Assembly (NCBI GenBank): GCA_031264295.1
Contig: JAISED010000040.1
Coordinates: 1-39,862, forward strand
DNA length: 39,862 nt
Reading direction: 5' to 3'
Origin: Eubacteriales Family XIII. Incertae Sedis bacterium
Lineage (GTDB): Bacteria > Bacillota > Clostridia > Peptostreptococcales > Anaerovoracaceae
Positions 7,674-16,688 of this stretch are shown piece by piece. Position numbers and translations under genes: made by a program. A model generated the notes under the pieces. The model was not told the DNA's origin, did not search any database, and saw nothing but the letters and a program-made list of their open reading frames with translations. Position 1 is the first letter of the stretch, and the number at the start of each line of letters is the position of its first letter.

Positions 7674-10022
7674 ATGACATTAAAGGATCTGCCGATAGGA
7701 AAAACGGCGGTTGTTTTGGCTGTACACGGCGAAGGGGCGCTGCGTCAGCATTTTTTAGATATGGGGATTATTCCGCAGGCAGAGGTCACGATGATGAAGC
7801 ACGCGCCTATGGGGGATCCTATTGAGCTGCGCATTCACGGTTATGAGCTGACGCTCCGGCTGGCGGACGCTGAAAATATCGACATAGGGCAGGCAGCGGA
7901 TATGCCCGTCTCTGCAGAAACGCATCCAAACAGACATCCTTCCGTTCATCCGGGTTTAGGAGAAGGCGGCAAGTATCACGTAAAGGCCGCTGAATCCCCG
8001 CTTTCGGACTCCGACACTCTGAGCTTCGCATTGGCGGGGAATCAAAATTGTGGGAAAACCACGCTTTTCAACCAATTAACAGGTTCCAGCCAGCGCGTCG
8101 GCAATTTCCCCGGCGTAACGGTTGACCGTAAGGACGGCGTCATCAAGCATCACGCCAATACGCTTGTAACTGATTTGCCCGGCATTTACTCCATGTCCCC
8201 ATATTCCAGCGAGGAACTCATCACGAGGCAATTCGTACTGGACGGCGATGTGAAAGGCATCATCAATATCGTTGACGCTACCAGTATTGAGCGCAACCTT
8301 TATCTGACCATGCAACTGATGGAATTGAACACCCCTATGGTGCTTGCGCTTAATATGATGGATGAGGTGAGGGAAAACGGCGGCTCTATATTGGTTAACG
8401 AACTTGAGGGTGTGCTGGGTATCCCCGTTATACCCATTTCGGCTTCTAAGAATGAAGGCGTCAGCGAGTTGGTGGAGCACGCCATTCATGTGGCTAAATA
8501 TCAGGAGCGCCCCGGCCGTTTTGATTTTTGCGACGCGAATGACAACGGCGGCGCAGTTCATAGATGCCTGCACTCCATTATGCATCTGATCGAAAATCAT
8601 TGTAAGGAAGCTAATATGCCTGTGCGGTTCGCTGCTGCAAAGCTCGCGGAAGGCGACCCCCTGATCCCGGAAAAATTGAACCTGGCGCAAAACGAGAAGG
8701 ATGCGATAGAGCATATCATCGTCCAAATGGAGGATGTGCGAGGGCTTGACCGGGCGGCGGCCATAGCGGAGATGCGTTACAACTTCATATATAGAGTCTG
8801 CAGGGAAACGGTCATTAAACCTATGGAAAGCAAGGAGCACACGCGAAGTGTCAGAATCGACAGGATATTGACAGGTAAGCATACCGCGATCCCGGCTTTT
8901 ATCGGCATTATGTGTATTGTATTCGGGTTGACTTTTAACGTGATCGGTTCATGGCTTTCTGATATTCTTAGTACCGGCATTGACTGGGTTTCTGAAATGA
9001 CCGCCGCTGCCCTGTCCGCCGCAAATGTCAGCGAAACCCTCCAGTCCTTTATTATCGACGGCGTCTTTAACGGCGTCGGAAGCGTACTGAGCTTCCTGCC
9101 CATCATTGTAACGCTTTTCTTTTTCCTGTCCATGCTTGAAGACAGCGGTTATATGGCTAGGGTCGCCTTTGTAATGGACAAGCTTCTGCGTAAAATCGGG
9201 CTGTCAGGGCGAAGCGTGGTCTCCATGCTTATAGGCTTCGGATGTACAGTTCCCGCTGTCATGTCCAGCCGCACCCTGCCCTCAGAGAGGGATCGCAAGA
9301 TCACCATACTGATTACGCCTTTTATGAGCTGCACCGCAAAGCTTCCTATATACGCGTTTTTCACAGCGGCTTTTTTCCCGGATCACGCCGCCCTGGTTAT
9401 GATCGGTCTCTATATAATAGGCATCCTTCTGGGGATTGTGACGGCTCTTCTGATGAAAAGTACGATTTTTAAGGGCGAAGCGGTACCATTTGTAATGGAG
9501 CTGCCCAATTATCGGCTGCCGGGCGTGAGAAACGTAGTACTGCTTCTCTGGGAAAAGGCAAAGGACTTTCTGCAGAGAGCCTTCACTATCATTTTCGTCG
9601 CCACCATCGTTATCTGGCTCCTGCAGACCTTCGATATGCGTCTGCATGTGGTCTCGGATTCTCAGTATAGCATTCTAGCTGTCGTAAGCGGATGGATAGC
9701 TCCCGTTTTCGCCCCTCTTGGTTTTGGAAACTGGAAGATTTCAACATCCCTTATTACCGGCTTTATGGCGAAGGAAAGCGTCATCTCTAGCTTGGCCGTG
9801 CTATTTGACGGAACCGCCAGCCTCTTAGAGACGATCAGTCCCTTGGCTGCCGCAAGCTTGCTGGTGTTCTGCCTGCTCTACACGCCCTGCGTCGCCGCCG
9901 TCACTTCCATAAAACGCGAGCTTGGCGGCGGGTGGGCTGTCGTCGTCGTTTTATGGCAATGCACCGTCGCCTGGATAGCTGCCCTGCTTGTGCGGTTGAT
10001 CGGGACGGCGATAGGCATGTAG
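7674..10022 (+). CDS. feoB: Fused FeoA-FeoB ferrous iron transporter
   Basis: This membrane protein imports Fe2+. Residues 1-75 (MTLKDLPIGKTAVV...FLDMGIIPQAEVTMM...LRLADAENIDI) form a FeoA SH3-like domain, normally a separate protein. After a ~40-residue linker comes the FeoB G domain with GNQNCGKTT (about residue 121), GNFPGVTVDRKDG, DLPGIYSM, NMMDE and SASKNEG. The C-terminal half has about eight to ten membrane helices, with the two Gate segments; GFGCTVPAVMSSRTL and FMSCTAKLPIY carry the conserved cysteines. Two ATGs are close: the one at 7674 is 8 bases after AGGAGG, whereas 7668 would be only 2 bases away, so 7674 is chosen. No feoC is visible downstream. Confidence 0.95.
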   Translation: MTLKDLPIGKTAVVLAVHGEGALRQHFLDMGIIPQAEVTMMKHAPMGDPIELRIHGYELTLRLADAENIDIGQAADMPVSAETHPNRHPSVHPGLGEGGKYHVKAAESPLSDSDTLSFALAGNQNCGKTTLFNQLTGSSQRVGNFPGVTVDRKDGVIKHHANTLVTDLPGIYSMSPYSSEELITRQFVLDGDVKGIINIVDATSIERNLYLTMQLMELNTPMVLALNMMDEVRENGGSILVNELEGVLGIPVIPISASKNEGVSELVEHAIHVAKYQERPGRFDFCDANDNGGAVHRCLHSIMHLIENHCKEANMPVRFAAAKLAEGDPLIPEKLNLAQNEKDAIEHIIVQMEDVRGLDRAAAIAEMRYNFIYRVCRETVIKPMESKEHTRSVRIDRILTGKHTAIPAFIGIMCIVFGLTFNVIGSWLSDILSTGIDWVSEMTAAALSAANVSETLQSFIIDGVFNGVGSVLSFLPIIVTLFFFLSMLEDSGYMARVAFVMDKLLRKIGLSGRSVVSMLIGFGCTVPAVMSSRTLPSERDRKITILITPFMSCTAKLPIYAFFTAAFFPDHAALVMIGLYIIGILLGIVTALLMKSTIFKGEAVPFVMELPNYRLPGVRNVVLLLWEKAKDFLQRAFTIIFVATIVIWLLQTFDMRLHVVSDSQYSILAVVSGWIAPVFAPLGFGNWKISTSLITGFMAKESVISSLAVLFDGTASLLETISPLAAASLLVFCLLYTPCVAAVTSIKRELGGGWAVVVVLWQCTVAWIAALLVRLIGTAIGM

Positions 10023-10058
10023 GCGCATGCAGCTTATACTGAACTCTTAAATAAATCA

Positions 10059-10100
10059 ATAATCCGAACCCATCCCCAACAGGGACAAGATTCGGATTAT
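10059..10100. terminator. Hairpin between convergent feoAB and tRNA-Leu
   Basis: ATAATCCGAA (10059-10068) pairs perfectly with TTCGGATTAT (10091-10100). It lies between the feoAB stop and the 3' end of the leftward tRNA and could end both transcripts, although neither side has a strong T run. Confidence 0.5.
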
Positions 10101-10107
10101 CACGTTT

Positions 10108-10194
10108 TGGTGCAGGCAAGAGGACTCGAACCTCCATGAAGTAACCCTCACACGGACCTGAACCGTGCGCGTCTACCAATTCCGCCATGCCTGC
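10108..10194 (-). tRNA. tRNA-Leu (CAG), CCA encoded
   Basis: Read leftward, the 87-base molecule has acceptor stem GCAGGCA/TGCCTGC, a long variable arm as expected for leucine tRNA, anticodon stem CACGG/CCGTG with loop TTCAGGT (anticodon CAG), T loop TTCGAGT and an encoded CCA at 10108-10110. Confidence 0.95.
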
Positions 10195-10212
10195 AAAAGC
10201 TGTCACTTGTAC

Positions 10213-10241
10213 ATTATAAGGGATCATCTCCGTAAATGCAA
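10213..10241 (-). promoter_or_regulatory. tRNA-Leu promoter
   Basis: Leftward TTGCAT (10236-10241), a 17-base spacer and TATAAT (10213-10218), ending 18 bases before the tRNA. Confidence 0.75.
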
Positions 10242-10269
10242 GCAAAAAATTGTCAAGGCCGAAAATTCG

Positions 10270-11673
10270 CTAATTTACATATGTTGTCGTACTTTGCGCG
10301 TACTTGCGGGCAAGCCGTCTCGCAACCCATACCCCGCTCGCGGAAGCCTGTGAGAGCGAATGTGTAACGCCTGAACCGTCGCCAAGCACATAAAGTCCCT
10401 TGACCTTCGTCTCCAGGTTGCCGTCCACCTCGACCTCCGAATTATAAAACTTCACCTCAACGCCGTAGAGCAGGGTATCCTCGTTGGCGGTTCCCGGCGC
10501 AATCTTATCCAAGGCATAGATCATCTCGATTATATTATCCAGCTGCCTCTTAGGTATCACCAGACCGAGATCCCCCGGCGTGGCTTTAAGGGTAGGCGTC
10601 GTGAACGATTTCGCCATGCGTTTAACGCTGCTTCGCCGCCCCTTGATCAGATCCCCGAATCTCTGCATCAAAACCCCGCCGCCCAGCATATTGGAAAGCC
10701 GCGCTATTGATTCGCCATATTCATTGCTGTCCTTGAAGGGTTCGGTGAACTTGTTGGATACAAGCAGGGCGAAATTGGTGTTCTGCGTATGCAAAGCCGG
10801 ATCCGCATAACTGTGCCCGTTCACAGTAACAATCCCGTTAGTGTTCTCGGATACGACTTCCCCATAGGGATTCATGCAGAAAGTTCTGACCATATCGTTG
10901 TATTTATCAGTCTTATAGACGATTTTGCTTTCGTAGACCTCATCTGTGATATGCTTGAAGATCTCCGCGGGTAGTTCAACACGCACGCCTATATCCACGC
11001 GGTTGCTTCTCATCTCAATGCCGAACTCGCCGCATACGCCCGAGATCCATTTTGAACCGGATCTGCCTGACGCCAGCAATAGATCACGGCACGCGAATTC
11101 ATCGCCTGCCGCAGTCGTAACTGAGAATCCCTCGCCGTTCTTTTCAACGCCTATCACGGTCTGCCCGAAAATCATTTCGACATTATCTTTCGTATAATCG
11201 AAAATATTCTCAAGTATCTTGATATTTCTATCCGTACCGAGATGTCTTACCTTGGCGTCAAGAAGGTGCAGATTGCTCTGAAGCGCAAGGGTTTTCAAAT
11301 TCGTGTCCGTAGTCGAATACAGCTTTGCATCCGCCCCGCCTAGGGAGCGCAAAACCTCATCCACATACTCCATCAATCTTAAGGCCTCATCACTTCCCAC
11401 ATAATTATGGAGATCGCCGCCAAACTTCGTCGTAATGTTGTATTTACCATCCGACATCGTTCCGGCGCCTCCATAGCCATTCATTATATGGCAAGGCTCG
11501 CACCGGACACAAGCGCTCACCGCACCTGATTTTATCGGGCACAAGCGCTTTCCAGGCGGAGCCCCTTTATCTATCATCAGCACCCTTGCCGCGCTCCCGA
11601 GCTTTGTAAGCTCATACGACGCATAAACCCCGCTTGCACCGGCGCCGACTATAATGATATCATATTCTTTCAT
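10270..11673 (-). CDS. FAD-dependent oxidoreductase, COG2509 type
   Basis: This is a soluble flavoprotein of the uncharacterised FAD-dependent dehydrogenase group COG2509. The N-terminus YDIIIVGAGASGVYASYEL is a dinucleotide-binding Rossmann motif. A cysteine cluster follows (LCPIKSGAVSACVRCEPC) and then the family's GYGGAGTMSDGKYN. The C-terminus GLYVLGDGSGVTHSLSQASASG is the second FAD-contact motif. Substrate and role are unknown. It is the last gene of the leftward run from serC, 14 bases after the DUF1292 gene, with only a weak ribosome site, which suggests co-expression. Length (467 aa) is normal. Confidence 0.88.
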   Translation of the reverse strand: MKEYDIIIVGAGASGVYASYELTKLGSAARVLMIDKGAPPGKRLCPIKSGAVSACVRCEPCHIMNGYGGAGTMSDGKYNITTKFGGDLHNYVGSDEALRLMEYVDEVLRSLGGADAKLYSTTDTNLKTLALQSNLHLLDAKVRHLGTDRNIKILENIFDYTKDNVEMIFGQTVIGVEKNGEGFSVTTAAGDEFACRDLLLASGRSGSKWISGVCGEFGIEMRSNRVDIGVRVELPAEIFKHITDEVYESKIVYKTDKYNDMVRTFCMNPYGEVVSENTNGIVTVNGHSYADPALHTQNTNFALLVSNKFTEPFKDSNEYGESIARLSNMLGGGVLMQRFGDLIKGRRSSVKRMAKSFTTPTLKATPGDLGLVIPKRQLDNIIEMIYALDKIAPGTANEDTLLYGVEVKFYNSEVEVDGNLETKVKGLYVLGDGSGVTHSLSQASASGVWVARRLARKYAQSTTTYVN

Positions 11674-11687
11674 ACTCGCGCAGACGC

Positions 11688-11966
11688 CTATTCCTCAGTG
11701 GTCAAACGTTCGAATTCATCGACCACTGCCTCGAACTCCTCATCGTCCTCTATATCCACCAGTTCAAACTCATCTTCGCCTACCTCTTTGTAACCGTAGA
11801 TATACACGTCGTCACTCTCATCGTCAGGAATCAGCGCAATATATTCTTTTCCCTGATAATCGAACACCCCCATGATCTCGCACTCAATGCTCTCGCCATC
11901 ATCAAACTCCAGTGTAATGTAGTCTGCATCGTCCTGCTGATGTTTCTTGTCATTATTATCTGACAT
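11688..11966 (-). CDS. DUF1292 family acidic protein
   Basis: This 92-residue, very acidic protein has the DUF1292 core (YITLEFDDGESIECEIMGVFDYQGKEYIALIPDDESDDVYIYGYKE), a small beta-rich domain widespread in Firmicutes with no known function. GGAGG lies well placed before the ATG. It is separated by about 90 bases from uvrC, enough for its own promoter, although I could not pick a convincing one, and is tightly followed by the FAD oxidoreductase. Confidence 0.88.
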   Translation of the reverse strand: MSDNNDKKHQQDDADYITLEFDDGESIECEIMGVFDYQGKEYIALIPDDESDDVYIYGYKEVGEDEFELVDIEDDEEFEAVVDEFERLTTEE

Positions 11967-12058
11967 CTTAAATCCTCCAAAGCTCAGCGCCGCAGTCCGC
12001 CCTTTGACGCGCCGCTATTTGCAATAACGTTGGTTCTGACCTTCTTACTATAACATTA

Positions 12059-14065
12059 TTATCCTTGATTTTCAACAAACTTATCCGAAAAATAGGCCTT
12101 CACTTTTGCCGCCGCCATTTTATTCATTCCCGGAACGCCTGCAAGCTCCTCCTCCGACGCCGCCTTTATCTTGTCAATGCTCCCAAAATGCGCAAGTAAC
12201 GCGGCTCTGCGTTTCGCTCCTATCTTTTCGATGTCGTCCAGTTCCGAGCGGATCAGCGTCCGATTACGCAAGCCTCTATGGTACTCAATGGCGAATCTGT
12301 GAACTTCTTCCTGGATTTCCCCTATATAATGATATATCAGCGGGCGGCTCTTCAGTTCAAATTCTGCTCCGCCATATACCAAGCCCCGTGTCCGGTGTTT
12401 ATCGTTCTTCACCATTCCCGCCACAGGCACATTCACCTTCATACCCTGAACTACCTGCATAACCGCGTTTACATGCCCCAATCCCCCGTCAACCAATATT
12501 AAATCCGGTAATTCGGCAAATCCCGCATCGCCGTCCTCCAATCGCCTAAACCGCCTGTAGATTACCTCTTGCATACTGCTATAATCATCAGAACCCTCAA
12601 CAGTTCTGATCCTGAAACGCCGATAATCTTTCTTTGAAGGCTTCGCCCCAACGAACACAACCATTGCCCCGACTGAATCCACCCCCCCGGTGTTTGAAAT
12701 GTCGTAGGCCTCTACGCGCCACAGCCTTTCGCCGGCGGACTCATCAACAACGCCGTCGGTTTCAGCGGCGGGCGCGTTGCCGCCTGGGGTGGCTTCGGCA
12801 TCCGGCGCGTCGCCGCTGACGGCAGCTGCTTCCGAATCCGGCGCGTCGCCGCTGACGGCAGCTGCTTCCGAAGCCGGCGCGTCGCCGTCGGCCGCGCCGA
12901 TCCCCAACAGTTCTGCAAAGGCCGCGCCGATCGCCCTGTCCTTCTCCCTCTGCGTCCGCGCTTTCTCATCAAGCAGACGCGCGACATTAGCGATATCGTT
13001 CTTGGCAAGCTCCAGCAGCGCCTTCTTCTCCCCCTTGCGCGGTACATAGAGCCTTACCTTGCTCCCCCGCAATTCCGACATCCACGCTTCCGTCACCTCC
13101 ATATCGGCAAAAGCCTCATCCAGCAATACCTCTTTCGGTATATGACTTTGATTTATATAATATTGCTTTAGAAAAGCGGCGACGATCTCCGCCTGTGAAT
13201 CCTCATCCGAACTATGCAGATGGTGACTCTCTCTCCCGGAGAGTCTTCCCTCTCTGACAAAAAAAACCACGACATGAGCATCAGTCTCACCGCGAGCTGA
13301 GAGCACGATGTCGATGTCGCCTCCGGAAAGCAGAACCACCCTTTGTTTTTCTATTATTGAGGACGCCGCCGCCAGATAATCCCGATAAGCCGCAGCAGTT
13401 TCAAAATCCAGCTCATCCGCCGCCTTATTCATCCTTTCTCTAAGATGATCCGAAAGTTCCTTATCCCTTCCGTTTAAAAACGCCGTCACACTGGCTATCG
13501 CCTCCATATATTCTTCATGTGAAATATTACCCTCACAGACCCCTCTGCATCTGTTTATATCACGGTTGAGACATGGTCTGTGCCCTGCGGAAAACTTGCT
13601 GGCGCCGCAACGTTTGAGTCTGTATACATCACACAAGAGATCGATGATCTGATTCACTGACCTCACATCTGCATAAGGTCCGAAATAGCGGCTGCCATCG
13701 TTCGCGACAATCCGTGTCTTCAAAATACGCGGATAGTATTCCGCCGCCGTGATCTTGATATAAGGGTATGTTTTATCATCACGCAAGAGAACATTATAAC
13801 GCGGCATGTGCTTCTTGATCAGGTTATTCTCAAGTATGAGCGCCTCCATCTCGGTATTCGTGGTAATGTACTCGAATTCAGAGATATGAGAAACCATAGC
13901 GCGCGATTTTGCGTCCAGATTCCGCGCCGATTGAAAATATTGCCGCACCCTGTTATTCAGAGATGCGGCCTTTCCTACATATATAATCTCGCCGAATTGA
14001 TCCTTATGGAGATAAACCCCCGGCTTGTCCGGCAGATTTTTTAAACTTTCCTGAATGTCAAACAT
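12059..14065 (-). CDS. uvrC: Excinuclease ABC subunit C, with a repeat insert
   Basis: UvrC makes both incisions in nucleotide excision repair. In order: GIY-YIG nuclease (KPGVYLHKDQFGEIIYVGKA at 14-33), the cysteine-bearing segment around 150-180, a UVR motif (DELDFETAAAYRDYL near 215), the RNase H-like endonuclease domain (YDISNTGG, DLILVDGGLGHVNAV) and a tandem helix-hairpin-helix C-terminus (IGAKRRAALLAHFG, GVPGMNKMAAAKVKAYF). It has 668 residues, longer than the usual ~600. The excess is mainly an Ala/Asp/Gly-rich insert at about 390-447 containing the 12-residue repeat GDAPDSEAAAVS, placed between the UVR region and the second nuclease, where a flexible linker would be tolerated. It lies 15 bases after dacA. 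Confidence 0.96.
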   Translation of the reverse strand: MFDIQESLKNLPDKPGVYLHKDQFGEIIYVGKAASLNNRVRQYFQSARNLDAKSRAMVSHISEFEYITTNTEMEALILENNLIKKHMPRYNVLLRDDKTYPYIKITAAEYYPRILKTRIVANDGSRYFGPYADVRSVNQIIDLLCDVYRLKRCGASKFSAGHRPCLNRDINRCRGVCEGNISHEEYMEAIASVTAFLNGRDKELSDHLRERMNKAADELDFETAAAYRDYLAAASSIIEKQRVVLLSGGDIDIVLSARGETDAHVVVFFVREGRLSGRESHHLHSSDEDSQAEIVAAFLKQYYINQSHIPKEVLLDEAFADMEVTEAWMSELRGSKVRLYVPRKGEKKALLELAKNDIANVARLLDEKARTQREKDRAIGAAFAELLGIGAADGDAPASEAAAVSGDAPDSEAAAVSGDAPDAEATPGGNAPAAETDGVVDESAGERLWRVEAYDISNTGGVDSVGAMVVFVGAKPSKKDYRRFRIRTVEGSDDYSSMQEVIYRRFRRLEDGDAGFAELPDLILVDGGLGHVNAVMQVVQGMKVNVPVAGMVKNDKHRTRGLVYGGAEFELKSRPLIYHYIGEIQEEVHRFAIEYHRGLRNRTLIRSELDDIEKIGAKRRAALLAHFGSIDKIKAASEEELAGVPGMNKMAAAKVKAYFSDKFVENQG
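12801..12872. repeat. 36-bp perfect tandem repeat inside uvrC
   Basis: Two identical 36-bp copies (12801-12836, 12837-12872) containing CGCTGACGGCAGCTGCTTCC are followed by a partial third, GCCGGCGCGTCGCCG. They encode the GDAPDSEAAAVS-type repeats of the UvrC insert. Confidence 0.92.
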
Positions 14066-14080
14066 CTCCGCCCCAGTCGT

Positions 14081-15433
14081 TCACATCTTGCGCGTTTCTT
14101 CTTCCGCGCGTTTGGCTTCTTCGGCATATCTGGCGGCGCGCTCAGCCCGGCGTTGCTTCTTGAGCCGCACCTGCCTCCTTTTCAGCAATATATAGACCGT
14201 GAGCAATAAGAATAAAGCCCCGATAATCCCGAGTATGACGTTTCTTATCATGGCGGCCGTCTTGTCTTCGATCCCTATGTTTGAAAGTATTCCTCCCTTA
14301 TCGACATTGCCTGCGGCGACTACATCAAGCACGCAGAGAACATTGCCATCGTAGCTCACCGACATACTGCCAACCGTGTCGCCCTCCCTCACGGGCGCGT
14401 CCAACACAGGCTCAGTCTCGACGGTCTTCTTTATATCAGACCACGCCGCGTCTGCCGGCAGCGTGACCCACCCATCCGCATCAACCCGCGTCTGAACTTC
14501 CCTGACCGCTCCCGATTTTACCTTGACCGCACCGGTTGTGAGGCCGCTTTCAACCGCCAACGTTGTCCTGAAATTCGAAAATCCGTATTCCAGTAATGAA
14601 ATCGAATCCAGATAAACACCGTTTCCATCCGTCTTCATCACGACTGATATCAACTCGGTTCCTTCCCTGCGCGCACCCGCCACTAGACAGTTACCCGCTT
14701 GGGATGTGTACCCCGTTTTGATCCCTACAGCGTCATTGTACTTCATCACCCTGCTCACGCCTTCATACGTCACATGATGATTCAGGTCATAAAGCAAACG
14801 ATTTGTGTTGTGCAAATACCTCTGTTCAGGCTGCTTATTTGTAGCGGGCACCGTATACTCATATGTCGATACGATCTTTCTGAACCTCTCGTCCTTCATC
14901 GCTTCCATGGCAATCATAGCGAGATCGTAGGCAGATGTCATATGTGCATCGTTCTCTAAGCCGTTCGGATTGACAAAATTCGTATTCAAAGCGCCTAATT
15001 CCTTCGCCTTGCTGTTCATGAGCTTCGCGAATTCCTCGGTACTGCCTGCTATCCTGTTTGCCAGCGCCACCGCTGCGTCATTGGCGGATTCCACAAGTAA
15101 GGCGTAAAGCAGATCCTCAACACTTATGCGTTCACCCTCAATGAGGTAAATCCTAGATCCCTTAGTAAACGGCGCCTCGGCGTCTATGGTTACTATCTCT
15201 TCGAGTTCGAGATATTCAAGCGCTAAAAGCGCTGTAATAATCTTGGTCGTACTCGCAGGATATTCCTGCTTGTGCATATTCTTGTTATACAGCACCTGTC
15301 CCGTCGTCGCATCGATCAAAACCGCCGCATCTGCGGTGATTGTCGGCACAGGCTTCCCCGCGAACACAACCGGAGTAAAGAAAATCAATATCAGAAGGAC
15401 TGCAATCAATCTTCGGATTGCCGGGCAAATCAT
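14081..15433 (-). CDS. dacA: D-alanyl-D-alanine carboxypeptidase (PBP5-like, family S11)
   Basis: This exported enzyme trims the terminal D-Ala from peptidoglycan stem peptides. A signal peptide (about residues 1-25, LIAVLLILIFFTPVVFAG) precedes the catalytic domain. The serine-penicillin-binding motifs are PASTTK (active serine), SAN and KTGYTS. A PBP5-type beta domain follows, then a membrane helix (NVILGIIGALFLLLTVYILL) and a basic C-terminal tail (KRRQVRLKKQRRAERAARY). That anchor is a full transmembrane helix, unlike the amphipathic helix of E. coli PBP5. The start overlaps the apgM stop (ATGA), so the two are coupled. Confidence 0.93.
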   Translation of the reverse strand: MICPAIRRLIAVLLILIFFTPVVFAGKPVPTITADAAVLIDATTGQVLYNKNMHKQEYPASTTKIITALLALEYLELEEIVTIDAEAPFTKGSRIYLIEGERISVEDLLYALLVESANDAAVALANRIAGSTEEFAKLMNSKAKELGALNTNFVNPNGLENDAHMTSAYDLAMIAMEAMKDERFRKIVSTYEYTVPATNKQPEQRYLHNTNRLLYDLNHHVTYEGVSRVMKYNDAVGIKTGYTSQAGNCLVAGARREGTELISVVMKTDGNGVYLDSISLLEYGFSNFRTTLAVESGLTTGAVKVKSGAVREVQTRVDADGWVTLPADAAWSDIKKTVETEPVLDAPVREGDTVGSMSVSYDGNVLCVLDVVAAGNVDKGGILSNIGIEDKTAAMIRNVILGIIGALFLLLTVYILLKRRQVRLKKQRRAERAARYAEEAKRAEEETRKM

Positions 15434-16665
15434 TGATTATTTCCTCCATGATTCATGCTTCCAAAAAAACGTTCAGCCAAAGCGCAGCCGCTGTCATAAT
15501 AAGTCCCCTTACTCCCTGAACTTTCCGAAAACGCCTTGTCCTCATCCCTCGGAAGCGCGTTCTCGCTCTCATACAGAACAAATGGCACGGGTTCTGAGGA
15601 ATGCGTCCTGATCTCTATCGGCGTTCTGTGATCCGGCACGATGAGAATCTTAAAGGCTTCTCCTGTACCCTGCAGGTACTCGAAGACCGGCTTGAATACC
15701 TCCTTATCCGTTTTTTCAAGAGATTCCAGCTTACCGTTCAGATCCCCCTGATGCGAACACTCATCGGGCGCCTCAATGTGAATATAGACGAAATCCCTTC
15801 CGCTTTTGAATTCCTCTATAGCGCCGTCCGCCTTGCCTCTGAAATTCGTCAGGAGCGTACCTGTAGCGCCGGGTATCATCCTCGCCCGTAGACCCGCGCA
15901 GAGTCCTATGCCCTTGATAAGATCAACTGCGGATATCACCGCGCCTTCGATCCCATATTTATCATAAAACGACGGAAGCTTCGGTTTCTTACCCTGCCCC
16001 CATATCCATATCGAATTCGCGGGATTTAAGCCCTTTTCCACACGAGCGCGATTCACCGGATGATCCCTCAGTATATCGTAGCTTTTACGCATTAACTGCT
16101 CAATGCGCTCCGCCCCCTCGCCCTTAGGCAAGTTGCCGCCTACCCTCTGCGTCAACACATCATGGGGCGGCGTCGTATCATAATCTACCCTGCCATCATT
16201 GACGATCATCGCATGCCTGTAACTCACTCCGGGGTAGAAGTGTATATCTCCGCCCCCGAGTTCCTTTTCAATCAATTCAATAAGAATCCTGCTCTCTTCA
16301 CTTGATATATCCCCTGAGCTGTGATCCTTTATTATCAGCTCATCGTATGCTCCGTCGCCCTCAAGGGTCACAAGATTCGTCCGGAAAGCGACGTCAGTAT
16401 CCGACATCTCAATCCCCATACTTACCGCTTCAAGCGGCGATCTGCCCGTAAGATATACACTGGGATCGAAACCCATAACGGAAAGATTCGCCGCGTCGCT
16501 CCCCGGCGGGATTCCGTCCGGAATCGTCTTCACCATACCCGTTTCACTCACCTTCGCGAGTTCATTTATATATTCAAGCCCTACCGCCTCAAGCGGAGTC
16601 CTCCCGTCCAAAGACGGAATCGGTCTGTCCGCACAGCCGTCAGGCACAATTATAAGATATTTCAC
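15430..16665 (-). CDS. apgM: Cofactor-independent phosphoglycerate mutase, archaeal type (ApgM)
   Basis: It interconverts 3- and 2-phosphoglycerate, using metal ions and a phosphoserine intermediate. The 411-residue protein opens MKYLIIVPDGCADRPIPSLDG, the alkaline-phosphatase-fold N-terminus of the ApgM family, with GIPPGSDAANLSVMGFDP containing the nucleophilic serine region and IHIEAPDECSHQGD and IVPDHRTP as late metal-binding segments. It starts with GTG at 16665, preceded by GAGAGGTAG. The position between serC and dacA puts a supply or drain of 3-phosphoglycerate next to serine synthesis. It could serve glycolysis generally or act locally for the pathway; the sequence does not say which. 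Confidence 0.92.
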   Translation of the reverse strand: MKYLIIVPDGCADRPIPSLDGRTPLEAVGLEYINELAKVSETGMVKTIPDGIPPGSDAANLSVMGFDPSVYLTGRSPLEAVSMGIEMSDTDVAFRTNLVTLEGDGAYDELIIKDHSSGDISSEESRILIELIEKELGGGDIHFYPGVSYRHAMIVNDGRVDYDTTPPHDVLTQRVGGNLPKGEGAERIEQLMRKSYDILRDHPVNRARVEKGLNPANSIWIWGQGKKPKLPSFYDKYGIEGAVISAVDLIKGIGLCAGLRARMIPGATGTLLTNFRGKADGAIEEFKSGRDFVYIHIEAPDECSHQGDLNGKLESLEKTDKEVFKPVFEYLQGTGEAFKILIVPDHRTPIEIRTHSSEPVPFVLYESENALPRDEDKAFSESSGSKGTYYDSGCALAERFFGSMNHGGNNQ

Positions 16666-16688
16666 AGCTATCTACCTCTCAATTAATA

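Noticed and set aside
8076-8882. 268-residue minus-strand ORF
   Set aside because: It lies fully antisense inside the FeoB G domain, which has clear motifs on the plus strand; it has no ribosome site or recognisable domain.
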